Below are positions 32,838-45,413 of a stretch of 64,000 nt of DNA, piece by piece; the stretch's first letter is position 1; every line of letters begins with the position of its first letter. Source of the stretch: Niebla homalea (Eukaryota > Ascomycota > Lecanoromycetes > Lecanorales > Ramalinaceae); assembly GCA_019925105.1 (NCBI GenBank), contig JAHGAU010000007.1, forward strand, positions 1,054,001 to 1,118,000, in the 5' to 3' direction. The position numbers and the translations under genes were made by a program. A model generated the notes under the pieces. The model was not told where the DNA came from. It did not search any database and saw nothing but the letters and a program-made list of their open reading frames with translations.

Positions 32838-35253
32838 TCACGTTGTCATACCGATCGTTCCGGTGTTGTTGTGCATATTCCATTGCGGTTTCAAGCTACC
32901 CAACAGATCGCTTTTGGTACCCACCACTTCCTTGGGAATACGGCTGACCCGATAGGCACCGGCGCGGACAGCATGTTGAGAACGAGCCGACATGCCGCTT
33001 CGGTTGCTGTGGATTGAGCCAGTGTCCGATGCTGATGCGTCGTTGGTGAATCGTGGTGGAGGAGCAAAATCCAAGGCGGTGAATGTACCTGACCTACGCA
33101 AAAGGTGCCTTTGCGCAATGATTAGACAACTAAGGAACCTTGGCAGAAACAGAGGACTTACGGGCTAGGCATGACAGCAAGATCATCGTAAGACCTTGCA
33201 AGAGGCGTGTGCGGTCTCACGGCCGGGGAGAAAGGTCTCGATCCCCCCCGGGGGCTGTCTGGCCGACCAGCTTGTCTCTCCCTGGCAGAACCCGGTGGAG
33301 CGAAATCAATGGGCAAGGCGAAAGCGTCTTCCTTGAGCATGTGGGGTGTAGGAAGAATTCGGAGCGCCTTAGGGGGCGGTAGCTTCTTCTTCGGTGGTGG
33401 ACCTCTCCCAGGACCGAAGCGGGCAGAGGCGGATGAAAACGCTCGGGCACCTGGAGGCCTCGGGCGAGATCCACCAGACATGGTGGCGGCATGGCGTCGA
33501 CCTCCTGCTCTGGGCGGAGGCGTCATGGCACGCCGCCCATAGGGCTCTGCGTACGGCACTGCACCATCAGTGACATACTGCCCACTTGCAGGATCAAAGA
33601 TTGCCCCATCGCCAAGGTAATTCTCATCGTAATCTTCATAATAGTCACGGGTTGCCTGGGGCGGCTTCGAATCGTCAAAGTATTCCTTGTAAAATGATCT
33701 GATGCGATTGGCGCGTTGTTCGGGGTTGTCAGTGGGATCGTCAGGGGGGAGCGGTCGCACTCCAGTCGAGACTCGGCGGACATCGTGTGCGAATTCACTT
33801 TCATTCGCTCCCAGCGAATACTCCTCTATCGGTGGCATGTACTCTTGGCTTGATCCTCGGGTACCAGCGAGCTGCTCTTGCTGTGAGCGGTGTGGAGAGG
33901 ATGGTGTTACTTTGATAGCGTCTCCATAATCGCTGGAGTCGTCTAGGAAGTTGTGCTCGATCGATGCCTGTTGAGACGAACGGAGTGATTGTTGACCTGA
34001 TCTTCGTGGTGGCTCTGCAGTTGATGCTGGTGCTGGAGGAGGCAAGATGGGTTTCTCGTCCGAGAATGAAGGTGTTGCTGGCATCTCTCGAGGTGTTGCA
34101 TACTCTGTCTTCTCGGAGTCGGGACTTCTTAGGTCCGCCGAAGGGTCTCTGCTATGGATGAAGGCTCCGAGATAGTTGTTGCTCTTGCGAAGATCATCGC
34201 CTGCCATATAGGAGTCCCTGGGGTCCAACAACGGTGCATTGGGGGATAATCCAGCACTTCCCGGAGTCCCTGGCCTTGATGGCATGGGCTTCCGAGGCAT
34301 CCCTTGTGCTGCTTCAGGGATGGCTATCTCAGGCACAGGACGGGCTTGCATTACGGGCGATGATCGAGACATTCGTTGGGCGTTGCCAAGTAGATCTTGC
34401 TTCATGTCATCACGATTGTGACTTGAGGAGGTTTCTGCTCGCCGTGGTTTGGCAGATTGAATTGAGAGATTATCGTTGGGATTGTACGCGGTAGCAGGTC
34501 GGTATTTGTCATCTTGGCTGCGTATGGTTCGCGACATTGAGTGCATAGACTCCCGTGAGCCATGCACGCCAGGAGGGAGGAGATAGGGACTTCCTACGTC
34601 CATATCCAGGGAGAGGCCTCTGTCTTTCCCTATGCTATTTTCTAAATTGTCTGCCGCAATCATTTCAGGTTTGGCCTTCTTGCTCTTCCATCTTTGGTTG
34701 GTACCCTTTTGCGTGGTCGGATCCCAACCGAAATCGAGTGATTTATGGGGGTCATTTGCATCCTCCTGACGAAGCCTTCTGACGTGTCTGCGGTGGAGAT
34801 AGAAGAAGATGATACAGGCCAAGGCGACAGGTATGCTGTCCGCAATGATCAGCTATCGAAACGGATGGACGAAGACTGCGGTACTCACATGACAGCTAAG
34901 GCAACCGGTAGCGAGACATTATTGCCGCCGCCCTTATTCTTACCGCTGGAGTTGGAGCTGGAGCTAGAACTGGAGATGGAACTGGAGCTAGAGCTGGTGC
35001 CACTACTGGTGTCGTCGGGTGAATTGCTGGAGACATCAGAGGAAGACCCGCTCGAGGAATCATTGGAATCGTTGGAGTCTCCATCTACCGAGTACCCGCC
35101 ACGTGCAAGTAGCGATTTGACTTGCGCCATGGGAGATTCAAGCAAGGCTTGTAATTGGATTTGTCCTGGATCTGCGGCGGAGTCTGCAGCGACGGCAGGC
35201 TCCCTGCTCTGCAGCTGATGGGCGTGATGTTTATGGTGAAAATGTCGGGCCAT
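32838..35253 (-). CDS. SKG6-like single-pass membrane protein with long proline-rich cytoplasmic tail
   Basis: Exons 35253-34889, 34835-33162 and 33093-32838 give 764 aa. It begins MARHFHHKHHAHQLQ with a short extracellular/luminal Ser-rich stalk (long Ser runs). One membrane span forms across intron 1 (LPVALAVI then IPVALACIIFFYLH), followed by basic stop-transfer residues RRHVRRLRQ. The conserved cytoplasmic DPHKSLDFGWDP follows. The rest is a disordered, Pro/Ser/Arg-rich cytoplasmic tail with PPPKKKLPPPKALRILPTP and a C-terminal FTALDFAPPPRF block. In yeast the SKG6/TOS2 group anchors polarity factors at bud neck and tip; a polarity or septation role here is inference. The signal peptide is not obvious. 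Confidence 0.78.
34936..35005 (-). repeat. Imperfect GGAGCT hexamer array encoding the serine-rich stalk
   Basis: The + strand repeats GGAGCT/GGAGAT/GAACTG units about ten times, coding for Ser runs in the stalk of the SKG6-like protein on the minus strand. It may vary in length between strains. Confidence 0.6.
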
Positions 35254-38093
35254 TGCGAAAAGATATGCCACCACGATGCGTCGCAATCAACAAAGAGGAG
35301 GAAAGGACGGATTAAGTTGTCTATCAATGCATTGTGGACTGTCTGCCAAGGTTCTTTGTAGTTGGTAGGAGATGTGACAAATGCAGCGACTGATTCTCGT
35401 CCGTATATACAATAAAAGGAAGTGAGATTGAAGTGAAAGGAGCGAATTGTAGGGTCAAATGAGTGACGAGGATCTGGGATAAAGAGCGTAAAGTCACCAA
35501 CGGCGACCGTTGAAGAGTTGAGAATGCTTGGAGAAGCAAAACCGATGAAGTCGAAGGCGTAGGAACTGGGAAATGAAGCCTTCTCCTGAAAAGTCTCTAG
35601 AGCTGAAAAGGGCTTAGCTGGAGATCAGCGCTAGATATTTCAATTTTCAATTCTAAGCGGGGGCAGTGAGGCACATCGTTACATGAAATCTATACTCTAT
35701 ACGTCGTCTAGGGTGCCTATGTTAGGCGGTTTACTATGTCTCAATTGCAGAAGTGACTTTTGAGGTCGGTATGTCACCAGTGCGATGCTCTCTGTAGAGC
35801 ACATCGCAATTCGCAAGATCGAATTCGCATCATCGCATGGCATGGTCAAATTGATTGGTCCAGCCGGCAGAGCGTTGGTGCTAATTCGAGGCTCGCCCTA
35901 GCGTAAGGTACCCGTGGGAGAGCCAAGCAAATTGGAGGTTCGGAAGCATTCTCTACGGATCCCGAATCTCGATATGATCACCCCTATTTTTGGTTTGAGG
36001 ACTCCTATTCCCGCACCAAAAATATACTCTTTGGGATAAAGGCCTCGGTACAAAAAGTATGGTTTGAGTCAACCGCAGCGAATGTTGTAACCAAATAAAC
36101 GTTTGATTTATAACGTTTGAAATGAATTGAAAGATAAGAAAAATAGGTTGAATTGGGAGCAAGCCAATTTTGGAGGGACTTTACCACGCCCTCGTTGCAA
36201 TTTTTTTCTCTATGTATGCCCGTAAGATTCCATGATCATGGCTGTCGTTCACGATGCTTAAATTGCTCAAGTCTCGAAGCCTCAGACATGAACAGCGTTT
36301 CAATCTGTCGTTGGTCTGCAGGGCCCCAACCTTTGACCTGGCTATGTATACCGACAAATTACTCTCTTGTGTGCACTCATGATATTGCAGGTAACATGAT
36401 CAGCTTTGTGAGGCGTTCTGCTTAGAATAAGATCTTTCCTTGGGCCAACATGACTGGGCTCTCAGTGAAGAGCAAATTATCTTGGACAGGCCACGAACGA
36501 ATAATGGGAGGACATGGACCCATGGAAACCCGACCTTCCATAGCATGCGTGAAAAGACCTCGTTTTTTCCGCAGTGTCACCCGCTCTGACGTGCCCAGCC
36601 TATCTCAAGGATGTGGTTGACCTTGATGTTTGTGGAGGACTCGATTGCGAATGCTATTGCTAGGCGACTGTAGTGTCTTCCTCAATAAGTGGGGAAAGAC
36701 CCAATACAAATGCAGCAATAGAAAAGGTTGAGTCTTCCTAAAAAGATTGAAGTGTGAGGCAGGCAATGCTTTTAAGGAGAGTTGCCATGTCATGCGGTTC
36801 TCAACGGTAGCCTCACGCTCGGCGAGAGAAGTCTGTTCCACCCGTTCCTGCCCTGCAACCAAGCCGACATCCATCGTAGTGCCTCTAGGGCGGGAAAGGC
36901 AGCCACACCGTTTCATCATCTACCTCAGGAGAACGATTCAATCCAGAAGCGTCCTCGACGTGTCAATTGTTGGGTCTGTAAGTAAGAAACTGACCTACGG
37001 GACATCTCACCAAGAAGTGTGACGTCTTGCATTCTTCGCTTTCCGCATATTACAATCATGACAGACTGGAGGGTAACGGTGATAGAGTCATTAGGTTGCC
37101 AAATCTTTGGCCAGGCGCCTATATCAGTAGCCTCCCAAGTTGTGTACCTTAATTTCTACCAGAAGGATAATGTTCGCCCTTCGATCATCTGCCGTCATCC
37201 CGCAGAAGATACGCCATTTGCTTCTTGGAGGTTTCAATGATAGTTGCCGTCCTGCAATGGTATGCATCACAGCACACCCTCAGATCGAGGACGTTTTTCC
37301 CGTGTGTTTCAGGATGGTGCTCATGGTCAATTTCACAAGGAATATCCTCACCTATTTAGCGCCCAATTTCAGAAGATTTGCTTTGCCCGATGATGCTGGA
37401 CTTGGACCTGTTCAATTCCTGATGATTATAGAGTCCTCGTAGGGGCTGAAAGAACTGGTTGGCATTTTTCTTCTTCTGCGTTAACTATTCTATCTATCTT
37501 CCCCGGACTCGGAGTTTTAGCTTGCGTTTCAAGTCCTCCTTGGACGTTTCAGTCTGTAACTACGTACCAGCCATCTGCTGCACCTTCTTCCGGCTTCTCG
37601 AGCTCATCCTCGCCACTTTGGGGCCCTTTCTGCAGTACGGAATATTTATGCCGCATTTCCCCACTCTCCGTGGGCGGTTGGAGTGGGCTGGCGGCAGATC
37701 CTGGTACCTTTGCATGATCTACTAGTGAAAGACAATACACATGCCACCACGCTAGCAGACACGGAGACAATCCTCATGGTCATTATTTCGCCCAGCGAAA
37801 CGGCGGGTGGGAGTGTGGGACGGCACCAGAAGGATGTAATTGCTCGGCAAAAGCTTTCTTTGGGAGATATAATGGCCTGCACCCACCACCGAGATCCCAG
37901 AATCTAGTCTTCTCTCTTTAAGGATCTCTACTCTTCAGAGGCTCTGGCAGTCTTTCAAGTTTTCAATAATATTCTTGACGTTTATTCGGTGCCCAAACGA
38001 GAAGAGAAGTAGTCTGGCTACTACTCGCCTCTATTATAACCTAAGCGAACAAATGAAAGCAGAACACGACGATTTTCGGAATCATCAGACATC
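35254..38093. other. 2.8-kb region without supported genes
   Basis: All ORFs are short (under 135 codons), unlinked and without recognisable motifs. 36040-36170 is AT-rich. The left end is the promoter of the SKG6-like gene and the right end the promoter of the secreted barrel protein. A non-coding RNA or decayed repeat cannot be excluded. Confidence 0.4.
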
Positions 38094-39280
38094 ATGAAGC
38101 ACTGGCAGCTGCTTCTTCTCACCATCAGCGCCGATGCATACCCTCAACTCAAGCGTGCTTCCTTTCCAGGAATAGCAACCTTCAACGATTACGCAGCGCA
38201 GGGAACCACAGTCTGTGGAAGAGTCTCCGGTAAGACCATGCCAATGACTGCATTTTCAGTACGCGGCTGACACTGATGACCAAAAGGCCAAGCAGGCACA
38301 TATGCTGCTGCCGCCTCAGACTTGTCAGGCAACATCTCGGGCGGCAAATGCGAGGGTACCATTGACCCGTCCCAATGCGACGGGCAGAAGCCAGTTGCAG
38401 GTTACCAACCACCCAGCTGTCCCAAAACAAATTGTGGGACATGCTATTCGGTCACGAATGCCGGAAAAACAATCACTGTCCAGATCGTGGATTCCTGTCC
38501 CTCCACAAATGCTGCAAACTTCTGCAAGACGAACGTGCCAGCAAACCATCGGTGCAGCGCTCCAGGGGTGAACCAGCTAGACATTGACCAGAGCGCATAT
38601 CAGGCACTGACTGGAAAGCCCTTCGGTAGTGTAAGCATCATCGGCCTTCACCCCTTGAGTATTGAAGTAACGAGGAGTAGGGAGGAGATCTTCAAATCCA
38701 GATTGCGGAAGCTTCCTGCTCAGGTGGTGGGACGGATACGGCAGAATCAGGTACTGCTACTGCAGGGTCAGGTACTACACCAGACGGGGCATCCGGCCTT
38801 GAGCCAGCTGCTCAATTTCCGAAACCATTGCCGCAAACAAGTGCAAATACCCAAAGCCAGCCAAAGCTGGCGGCGCAGAAGCTGGGGGCACAGACAAAGA
38901 ATATGCAAGTAGTGCAATCGTCCAACCTGAGTCCACTTCCCTTGAGCAATTCGTCAGTTCCGACAGGTTCACAAGGATCATCCAACCCGGCAGGTGCAGG
39001 AGGATCGTCCAACCCAGCAGGTCCAGGAGGGTCGTCAAACCCGGCAGGTCCAGGAGGGTCGTCAGACCCGGCAGGTTCTGGAGGGTCGTCAAACCCGGCA
39101 GGTCCAGGAGGATCGTCAGACCCGGCAGGTCCAGGAGGATCGTCAGACCCGGCAGGTCCAGGAGGATCGTCAGACCCGGCAACTGTGAACAAATCAAAGG
39201 TTGAGTGTACGACGAAGAAGTCCAAGAACAAGAAGAAGCGAAGCTTGAGAGCCAAGACCGCGAGGACCGCAAGGGGATAA
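38094..39280 (+). CDS. Secreted double-psi beta-barrel (expansin/RlpA-like) protein with repeat tail
   Basis: Exons 38094-38229, 38287-38630 and 38681-39280 give 359 aa. The signal peptide is MKHWQLLLLTISADAYP. Residues 20-180 form a barwin/expansin-like barrel: GIATFNDYAAQGTTVCG, CPKTNCGTCYSVTNAG, VQIVDSCPSTNAANFC, LDIDQSAYQALTGKPFGS, closing with GDLQIQIAEASC after the 50-nt second intron. Multiple paired cysteines fit an extracellular protein. No cellulose-binding expansin domain 2 is present. The C-terminal half is a Ser/Gly/Pro tail with eight 9-residue repeats (GSSNPAGPG / GSSDPAGPG) ending in a very basic segment (KKSKNKKKRSLRAK). A wall-associated or effector-like role is possible; substrate unknown. 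Confidence 0.85.
38965..39180 (+). repeat. 27-bp coding minisatellite, eight copies
   Basis: The unit is roughly GGATCGTCAGACCCGGCAGG plus TCCAGGA, repeated eight times in phase with the reading frame. Copies differ mainly at Asn/Asp (AAC versus GAC) and Ala/Pro/Ser codons. High similarity of the last three copies suggests recent expansion. The minus strand stays open through the array, giving spurious ORFs. Confidence 0.85.
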
Positions 39281-40078
39281 ACTGTGAATACTCTCAGGAG
39301 TCTTTGGAGATGTTTGCATAGCTTATGGAGATTTACGACATAACTCTCGCAATACTCACAGACATATGATTGTACTCAAACCAAGTAATAATGCCATAAT
39401 GTGTTCCAGATTGGGCGAGATATATGCAGGAAAATTTGATTCTTCATACCCCTGTCAGTACCTTGAACAGCACTAGCAGTATCACCAAGGCTCTCCCGTT
39501 ACCATTGTATGGACCGAACTGATTCATGATTCGTGGAAGCTAGAGACGGAAATGGGGGAATAGTCTATATCATGATGATCCATCAACCAAAGTACGAATC
39601 ATGTTTTCACTATTAGGCCAAATAGATGACAGCTTGATGGACCGAGGACTGGTGAGGATGATAAACGTGTTAAATAAAAGATGAGGCTGACCCCGCGTTT
39701 AAAACCATAGCTCCGGTTTTTAGTGGCGCGACGGGCACAGGACGCGGTGTACAACAGTAGCCTGAGCAATCTTGAAAAAGAATGTTATGCTACACCAGCA
39801 CATAGACTTTCTCTTTGAACAAGCTTCGTGGCCCGAAATCTTTGCACGATCCCGACTATGACCCCAGAGCCATGATTACTTCCACCCCCACCGATCATAG
39901 GCCCTGACAGAATTGTTGGTTCATTACTTTGCCCCCCCCCACTTCCGTCTATCCAGGCTCGTAACACTCAACGACTGCTTGTCTTTTGGCTGCTCCGCCG
40001 TCTCTATATTCTGTATCGCGCACTCTTGTCCAGGTCACTTTGCTCCACCATCCTGTCTTCCGGCATCTGACTGGCAAC
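39281..40078. other. Intergenic region upstream of CRM1
   Basis: About 800 bases with no supported gene. The last 200 bases are pyrimidine-rich (a C10 run at 39931-39941), as in many fungal promoters. Confidence 0.4.
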
Positions 40079-43000
40079 ATGTCACTCTCGGTCGAAGAGC
40101 TGGACCAGACCGTGAAGACCTTCTTTGAAGGCCGCGGTGATGTCGTCAGTCTCAACTTCCTTCTTCAGGGCCATTGTCGATGACATCCTCCGTCTGACAT
40201 TATGAATAGCAAAAACAAGCTCAGAACACCCTCAATCAGGTAGGCTCATCCTGCGACCGCACAGATCCTGGCGTCAAAGAATATGTCTGATCTCGCATTC
40301 TAGTTCAAGGAAAACCCTGATGCCTGGCTGCTGGTTGATAAGATCCTCCAAGAGGCTACATATCCACAGACAAAGTGTACGTTTCTTTATCTGTACTGCG
40401 GTTGCCTTAATGCTTCCTGACCCCGCTAGATATTGGGCTGCAAGTCCTCGACAATGTCATCATGACCAAGTGGAAGGTCTTGCCAAGAGAGCAATGTCAA
40501 GGTGTGTCCTGCTTCGGGCTTCATGTGACTAACCAGCTTACGGAAGCTCTAGGAATACGCAACTTCGTCGTCAACTTCATTATCCAAAGCTCAAGTTCAG
40601 AGGAAAGCCTTCGGTCTCAACGGACTTTCCTGAACAAGCTCAACCTTGTGCTTGTCTCTATTCTCAAACAAGAGTGGCCACACAACTGGCCGACCTTCGT
40701 CAATGAGATCATCTCATCCTGCCATACCAACCTAGCCATATGCGAGAACAATATGTCCATCTTGCGTTTGTTGTCCGAGGAGGTCTTCGATTACTCCGCA
40801 GAGAACATGACCTCGACCAAGACGAAAAATCTCAAGACTACCATGTGCGCCGAATTTTCGCAGATCTTCCAGCTTTGCTCAGACGTTCTGAGTACTGCAA
40901 ACCAAACAAGTCTTATCAAGGCTACTCTCGAGACCCTCTTACGCTTTCTAAGCTGGATCCCCCTCGGCTTCATATTCGAAACAACCATCATAGACACACT
41001 AAGGGGAAGATTCTTGGAGACACCAGACTTCCGTAACGTTGCATTGAAATGCCTAACGGAGATTGGCAGTCTGCAAGTGGGACCCTCAGCCACGTACGAT
41101 CAGAAGCTCGTCCAGATGTACACAGAAACCATGACTACGGTGTCGAAGATCATTCCCCTGTCCGTCAACTTGAGAGACACGTACGAGAAAAGCAATGCAC
41201 GAGATCAGGAATTCGTGCAGAATCTCGCCCTGTTTCTATGTCAATTCTTTTCCGTGCACCTCAACGTGAGTCGGCCTCGCCCCTCTTTGTGTGCAACATC
41301 TGACCGCAGAAGCTCATCGAAAACCTGCCGAACCAAGATTTTCTCATTCAGCCCCATTTCTATCTTATCAGGATTTCGCAAATAGACGACAGGGAAATCT
41401 TCAAGATTTGTCTCGAATACTGGACCAAACTCGTCCAAGAGCTGTATGACGAGATGCAGCAGCTCCCAATAACAGACATCAACCCTCTCATAAGCATGAA
41501 CACGAGCGGACTGTCGAACGGTGGAGCACCCCATCCCAGTGTGCTTGCCAACTATCCATTGCGCAAGCACAAGTACACTGAAGTTCTCACTCACTTACGG
41601 ACCGTCATGATTGAGAAAATGGTCCGGCCGGAGGAGGTGCTCATTGTGGAAAACGAAGAGGGAGAGATTGTGCGTGAGTTCGTCAAGGAGAGTGACACCA
41701 TTCAGCTGTACAAAACCAGCCGAGAATGTCTTGTCTATTTGACCCATCTCGACGTTGTCGATACCGAGAATATCATGGCCGAAAAGCTGTCGAAGCAAGT
41801 CGATGGCTCTGAGTGGTCTTGGGCCAACTGTAACACCCTTTGCTGGGCAATTGGCTCTATCTCAGGGGCAATGAACGAGGAAACCGAGAAGAGATTCCTT
41901 GTCACGGTCATCAAAGACCTTTTGGGTTTGACCGAAATGAAGAGGGGAAAGGACAACAAAGCGGTGGTCGCCAGTAACATCATGTACATCGTCGGGCAGT
42001 ATCCTCGCTTCTTGAAAGCTCATTGGAAATTCCTCAAGACCGTCGTCAACAAATTGTTCGAATTCATGCATGAAACCCACGAAGGTAAAGCCATCCGGAA
42101 ATACGCCTTCCCATGGCGACTGGGCTAACGTCATGCAGGTGTCCAAGATATGGCTTGTGATACATTCATCAAGATCGCAAATAAGTGCAAGCGTCATTTC
42201 GTAGCGCTACAAGCGGGGGAAAGCGAGCCCTTCATCGAAGAGATCGTGCGAACCCTTCGCAAAATTACGGTCGATCTGAGTCCACAGCAAGTCCACACCT
42301 TCTATGAGGCTTGTGGGCACATGATCAGCGCTCAGGGCCAGAAGGGCCCCCAGGAAAGACTCATCTCAGAGCTCATGTCTTATCCAAACCAAGCTGTATG
42401 TGATCCGATTCCCGGAAGGCTAGGGCTTCCTAACCAAGCGTGAACAGTGGGATTCGATCATTCAACAAGCGAACAGCGATCCCACCATCCTTCAGGATGC
42501 TGATACCATCAAAGTCGTGGGAAACATCATGAAGACTAACGTCGCAGCATGCACGTCAATCGGCAGCTACTTTTACCCTCAAATTGGTCGTATCTACCAC
42601 GACATGCTTTCAATGTATCGTGCCACAAGCCAGATGATATCGGACAGCGTAAGCCGAGACGGTAAGACTCATGCTCGCTGTCATAGCCCAAAGGGAGAAT
42701 ATTGATTAGAAGCAGGTCCACTGGCGACCAAGATGCCTCGGGTGCGAGGATTGCGAACCATCAAAAAGGAAATCCTGAAATTGATCCAGATCTACGTGGA
42801 AAAGGCTGACGACATGGACATGGTGAACGCCAATATTATTCCTCCCCTGCTTGACGCTGTCCTGGTCGATTACAACCGAAATGTTCCTGATGCCCGCGAC
42901 GCTGAAGTGCTTGACGTTATGACTACAATCATTTCGAAATTGAATGTAAGTTGGACCTGCCATACCTCAAGACATTCGATCAGGGTATACTTCGATTGCA

Positions 43001-43820
43001 AAAGAGTGGAACTGACTTCATTTAGGCTCTCATGTCTGATAAAGTTCCCACCATAATGGAAAATGTCTTCGAGTGTACTTTGGACATGATCAACAAAGAC
43101 TTTGCCGAGTATCCTCAGCATCGTGTTGAGTTCTTCAAGCTGCTCAAAGCCATCAACCTGTACTGCTTCCCGGCTCTGCTCAAGCTGGATGGCCGACAAT
43201 TCAAATTCGTGATCGATTCATGCATGTGGGCCAGTAAGCATGATAATCGCGAAGTGGAAAACACCGGCTTGACCATGTGCATTGAATTGATGGACAATAT
43301 GGTTGAGCAAGCCGACCAACAGACGTCAAATGCCTTCTTCCAACAGTTCTTCGTCACCATTCTACAGGACGTCTTTTTCGTGCTCACCGACTCGGATCAC
43401 AAAGCAGGATTCAAGTCTCAATCCTTGCTCCTATCACGGATGTTTTGGTTTGTACAGACAGGACGCATTACTGAGCCCGTTTATACATCCGATCAAGCAC
43501 GGGCCGGGACTACGAACAAGCAATTCTTAACGGATTTCATTGGCAATCTGCTGCAATCCGCATTTCCGAATCTGCAGCAAGCCCAAATCTCTAATTTCAT
43601 TGATGGCCTCTTTGGTCTCAACAACGACTTGGCCAAATTCAAGTTGAACATCCGAGACTTTTTGGTTCAACTCAAAGAATTCTCAGGCGACAATACCGAA
43701 CTCTTCGCTGAAGATCGGGAGGTAGCTCAACAGGCTGCCAAGGATGCTGAACGCGAACGAGCGAGCAAAGTCGGAGGTCTCTTGAAGCCTTCAGAGATCG
43801 ATCAAGATGATGAACTGTGA
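40079..43820 (+). CDS. CRM1: Exportin-1 / CRM1 nuclear export receptor
   Basis: Karyopherin-beta that exports leucine-rich NES cargo with Ran-GTP. Ten exons join in frame to 1074 aa: 40079-40144, 40210-40239, 40304-40376, 40430-40501, 40553-41265, 41310-42084, 42139-42395, 42448-42661, 42716-42945 and 43026-43820. The N-terminus has [15 protein letters not shown] and [20 protein letters not shown] repeats fill the rest. The NES-groove region reads [14 protein letters not shown], with the Cys (codon at 41841) that leptomycin B attacks in sensitive species. The C-terminal helix region ends [16 protein letters not shown] and an acidic tail. Length and all key blocks are normal, so the copy looks intact. 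Confidence 0.96.
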
Positions 43821-44233
43821 CTACATGAAGAGCTGCGCGCAGAATATATCACGCATCCTGGAGATGAAACTGAAAGATTCGCAAGCAAGTCATATTCTTC
43901 CGATGGCAACCAGGACAGCCTTGACGGTTGGGGCCTGTACGAGCTCTAGTGGACCGATGTTTCCGCAGACAAGTCAAGCCCGCAAGGGAGACCAACAGAC
44001 CGAAGTCTTGCTTACGCAGGCACTGGAATGCATACGAAAAGGGAGGCGTATGCCGGAGGGTCATCTGTGGCGTTGGTTGGATGCATTGCAAAAGATACCA
44101 AATGTGAATTGTCTGAGCGAGGAGATAGAAGTACTGACACTCGCACATCTTGCCGAGGGAATGAATTAGGATATCAATTCAGTCATCCCGGATACCAACC
44201 TTGATACCTGGTCAACTAGTGCTAGTTCTAATT
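43821..44233. other. Convergent 3' flank between CRM1 and SPC25
   Basis: About 410 bases carrying the 3' UTRs of two convergent genes. A 120-codon ORF overlapping the CRM1 stop has no recognisable content. Confidence 0.4.
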
Positions 44234-45010
44234 TCACCGGATTGCATCCTTGAAAACAAATCTCATCCGCCGCAAGAATTGACCAAGATCCCGGCTGGCA
44301 TTCAACCCTTCGACGCACTCTTCTATCTGCATACCCTCAATTTTCGGTTGATAATCAACAACCGCATATTCGCGTCGCTCCGTATCCAGCTCAAACCAAC
44401 TCTCCCTTGCCCAGTCCTTTTCATCCAGATTGCAGAAAACAAACCGTAGTCGATCCACCCGCCCCACACCTTGGATCCTCATCCCCAGGTGAGACTCCCA
44501 GAAATCCAATTCAGGGAGATTCAATCGGGACTGCGCGTCCAGCTCGCGTGCATGGCTGGATTGGGCGGCCTTCTTGGCAGAAATGTCGGACTTGAGTGAG
44601 GCTATCTGTTGTTGTAGCGCAACCCGGTGCTGGCCAGCTTGTTCCTTCTGCTGGGCCAGCGTGGCGATTGCACCCTCGACCTCTGCCGTCTCGGCCTCCT
44701 GCTGCTGTATCGCTTGCTCGTGTTGCGCGGCCTTTTGGGCGAGGATCTCCAGATCGCGCTTCTTCATCTTCTGGTCCTCCTGCAGTTCCGCGACATTGAT
44801 GCGGAACTGATTTCGCTCCTCGAGCACACGCTTGCGACCTTGTGCGATGAAGCTGTCGAATTGATCTGTGAACTTTGCCATTCGTTCCCGTAGATCGTCG
44901 AAGCCAAAATTGATGTTTGGGAGTGAGTCGGCCATCGATGGAGCGTCGACACTTGAGAGCGGTGCGCGCACGGCGCTGGTAGACATGGACGGCTCGAAAA
45001 GTAACGACAT
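44234..45010 (-). CDS. SPC25: Kinetochore protein Spc25 (Ndc80 complex)
   Basis: Subunit of the Ndc80 complex that links kinetochores to microtubules. A single exon of 258 aa. The start MSLLFEPSMSTSAVRAPL and the adjoining DAPSMADSLPNINFGFDDLR match the fungal family. A long coiled coil runs from about residue 40 to 150 (ERNQFRINVAELQ; KKRDLEILAQKAAQHEQ). The C-terminal RWD-like globular domain includes FWESHLGMRIQGVGRVDRL and RFVFCNLDEKDW, and ends LGQFLRRMRFVFKDAIR. This domain pairs with Spc24 and contacts Mis12/CENP-T in homologs. The coiled coil leaves long open frames on the other strand and in the -2 frame, which are shadows. Confidence 0.93.
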   Translation of the reverse strand: MSLLFEPSMSTSAVRAPLSSVDAPSMADSLPNINFGFDDLRERMAKFTDQFDSFIAQGRKRVLEERNQFRINVAELQEDQKMKKRDLEILAQKAAQHEQAIQQQEAETAEVEGAIATLAQQKEQAGQHRVALQQQIASLKSDISAKKAAQSSHARELDAQSRLNLPELDFWESHLGMRIQGVGRVDRLRFVFCNLDEKDWARESWFELDTERREYAVVDYQPKIEGMQIEECVEGLNASRDLGQFLRRMRFVFKDAIR

Positions 45011-45413
45011 CTTGGTGAAAGAGAAACGCGATCTGGGGTGAGGGGTTTTTCGATCCTTGCGTATTTCTCAAATTGTCTAGTGTGTAGAACGCGATGTGAC
45101 CTCGATTGATTTTGGCGTCGTGGCGGCTGATCCTCGGCAGAACGTTGTAAGGGGCAACGACTTGACAGTAGTCCGAGTACAAAGTCACTCTCTAAACCAT
45201 CAACACATGCGCTTTTTGCTTGCCAAATTTTGTATAGGTTTCCTCGATCTAGTCTGAGACATTGTAAGAGAGCGTTGAGAATCCGAGATACCAAGCTTAT
45301 TAGGAGCCCCTTTTCTTTGAAAAAAAAAAAAAGCTCCGTCATGTCCATTTCCGTAAGACCCGATTGTTGTGAAGCATTCATAAAGCTGCTGCATATCATT
45401 CCTTGGGAATTTG
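45011..45413. other. Bidirectional promoter region SPC25 / RRN6
   Basis: About 400 bases between divergent starts, with an A12 run at 45321-45332. No coding content or defined operator recognised. Confidence 0.4.

Noticed and set aside
38775..39272. 165- and 147-codon minus-strand repetitive ORFs over the minisatellite
   Set aside because: The repeat unit length is a multiple of three, so the antisense frames stay open automatically; the + strand frame continues a cysteine-rich secreted domain and is the real one.
43807..44169. 120-codon + strand ORF starting inside the CRM1 stop region
   Set aside because: Out of frame with CRM1, no recognisable motif, and located in the convergent 3' flank; most likely UTR sequence.
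44511..45188. 225-codon minus-strand ORF overlapping Spc25
   Set aside because: A shifted-frame shadow of the Spc25 coiled coil; the Spc25 frame has the complete conserved protein.
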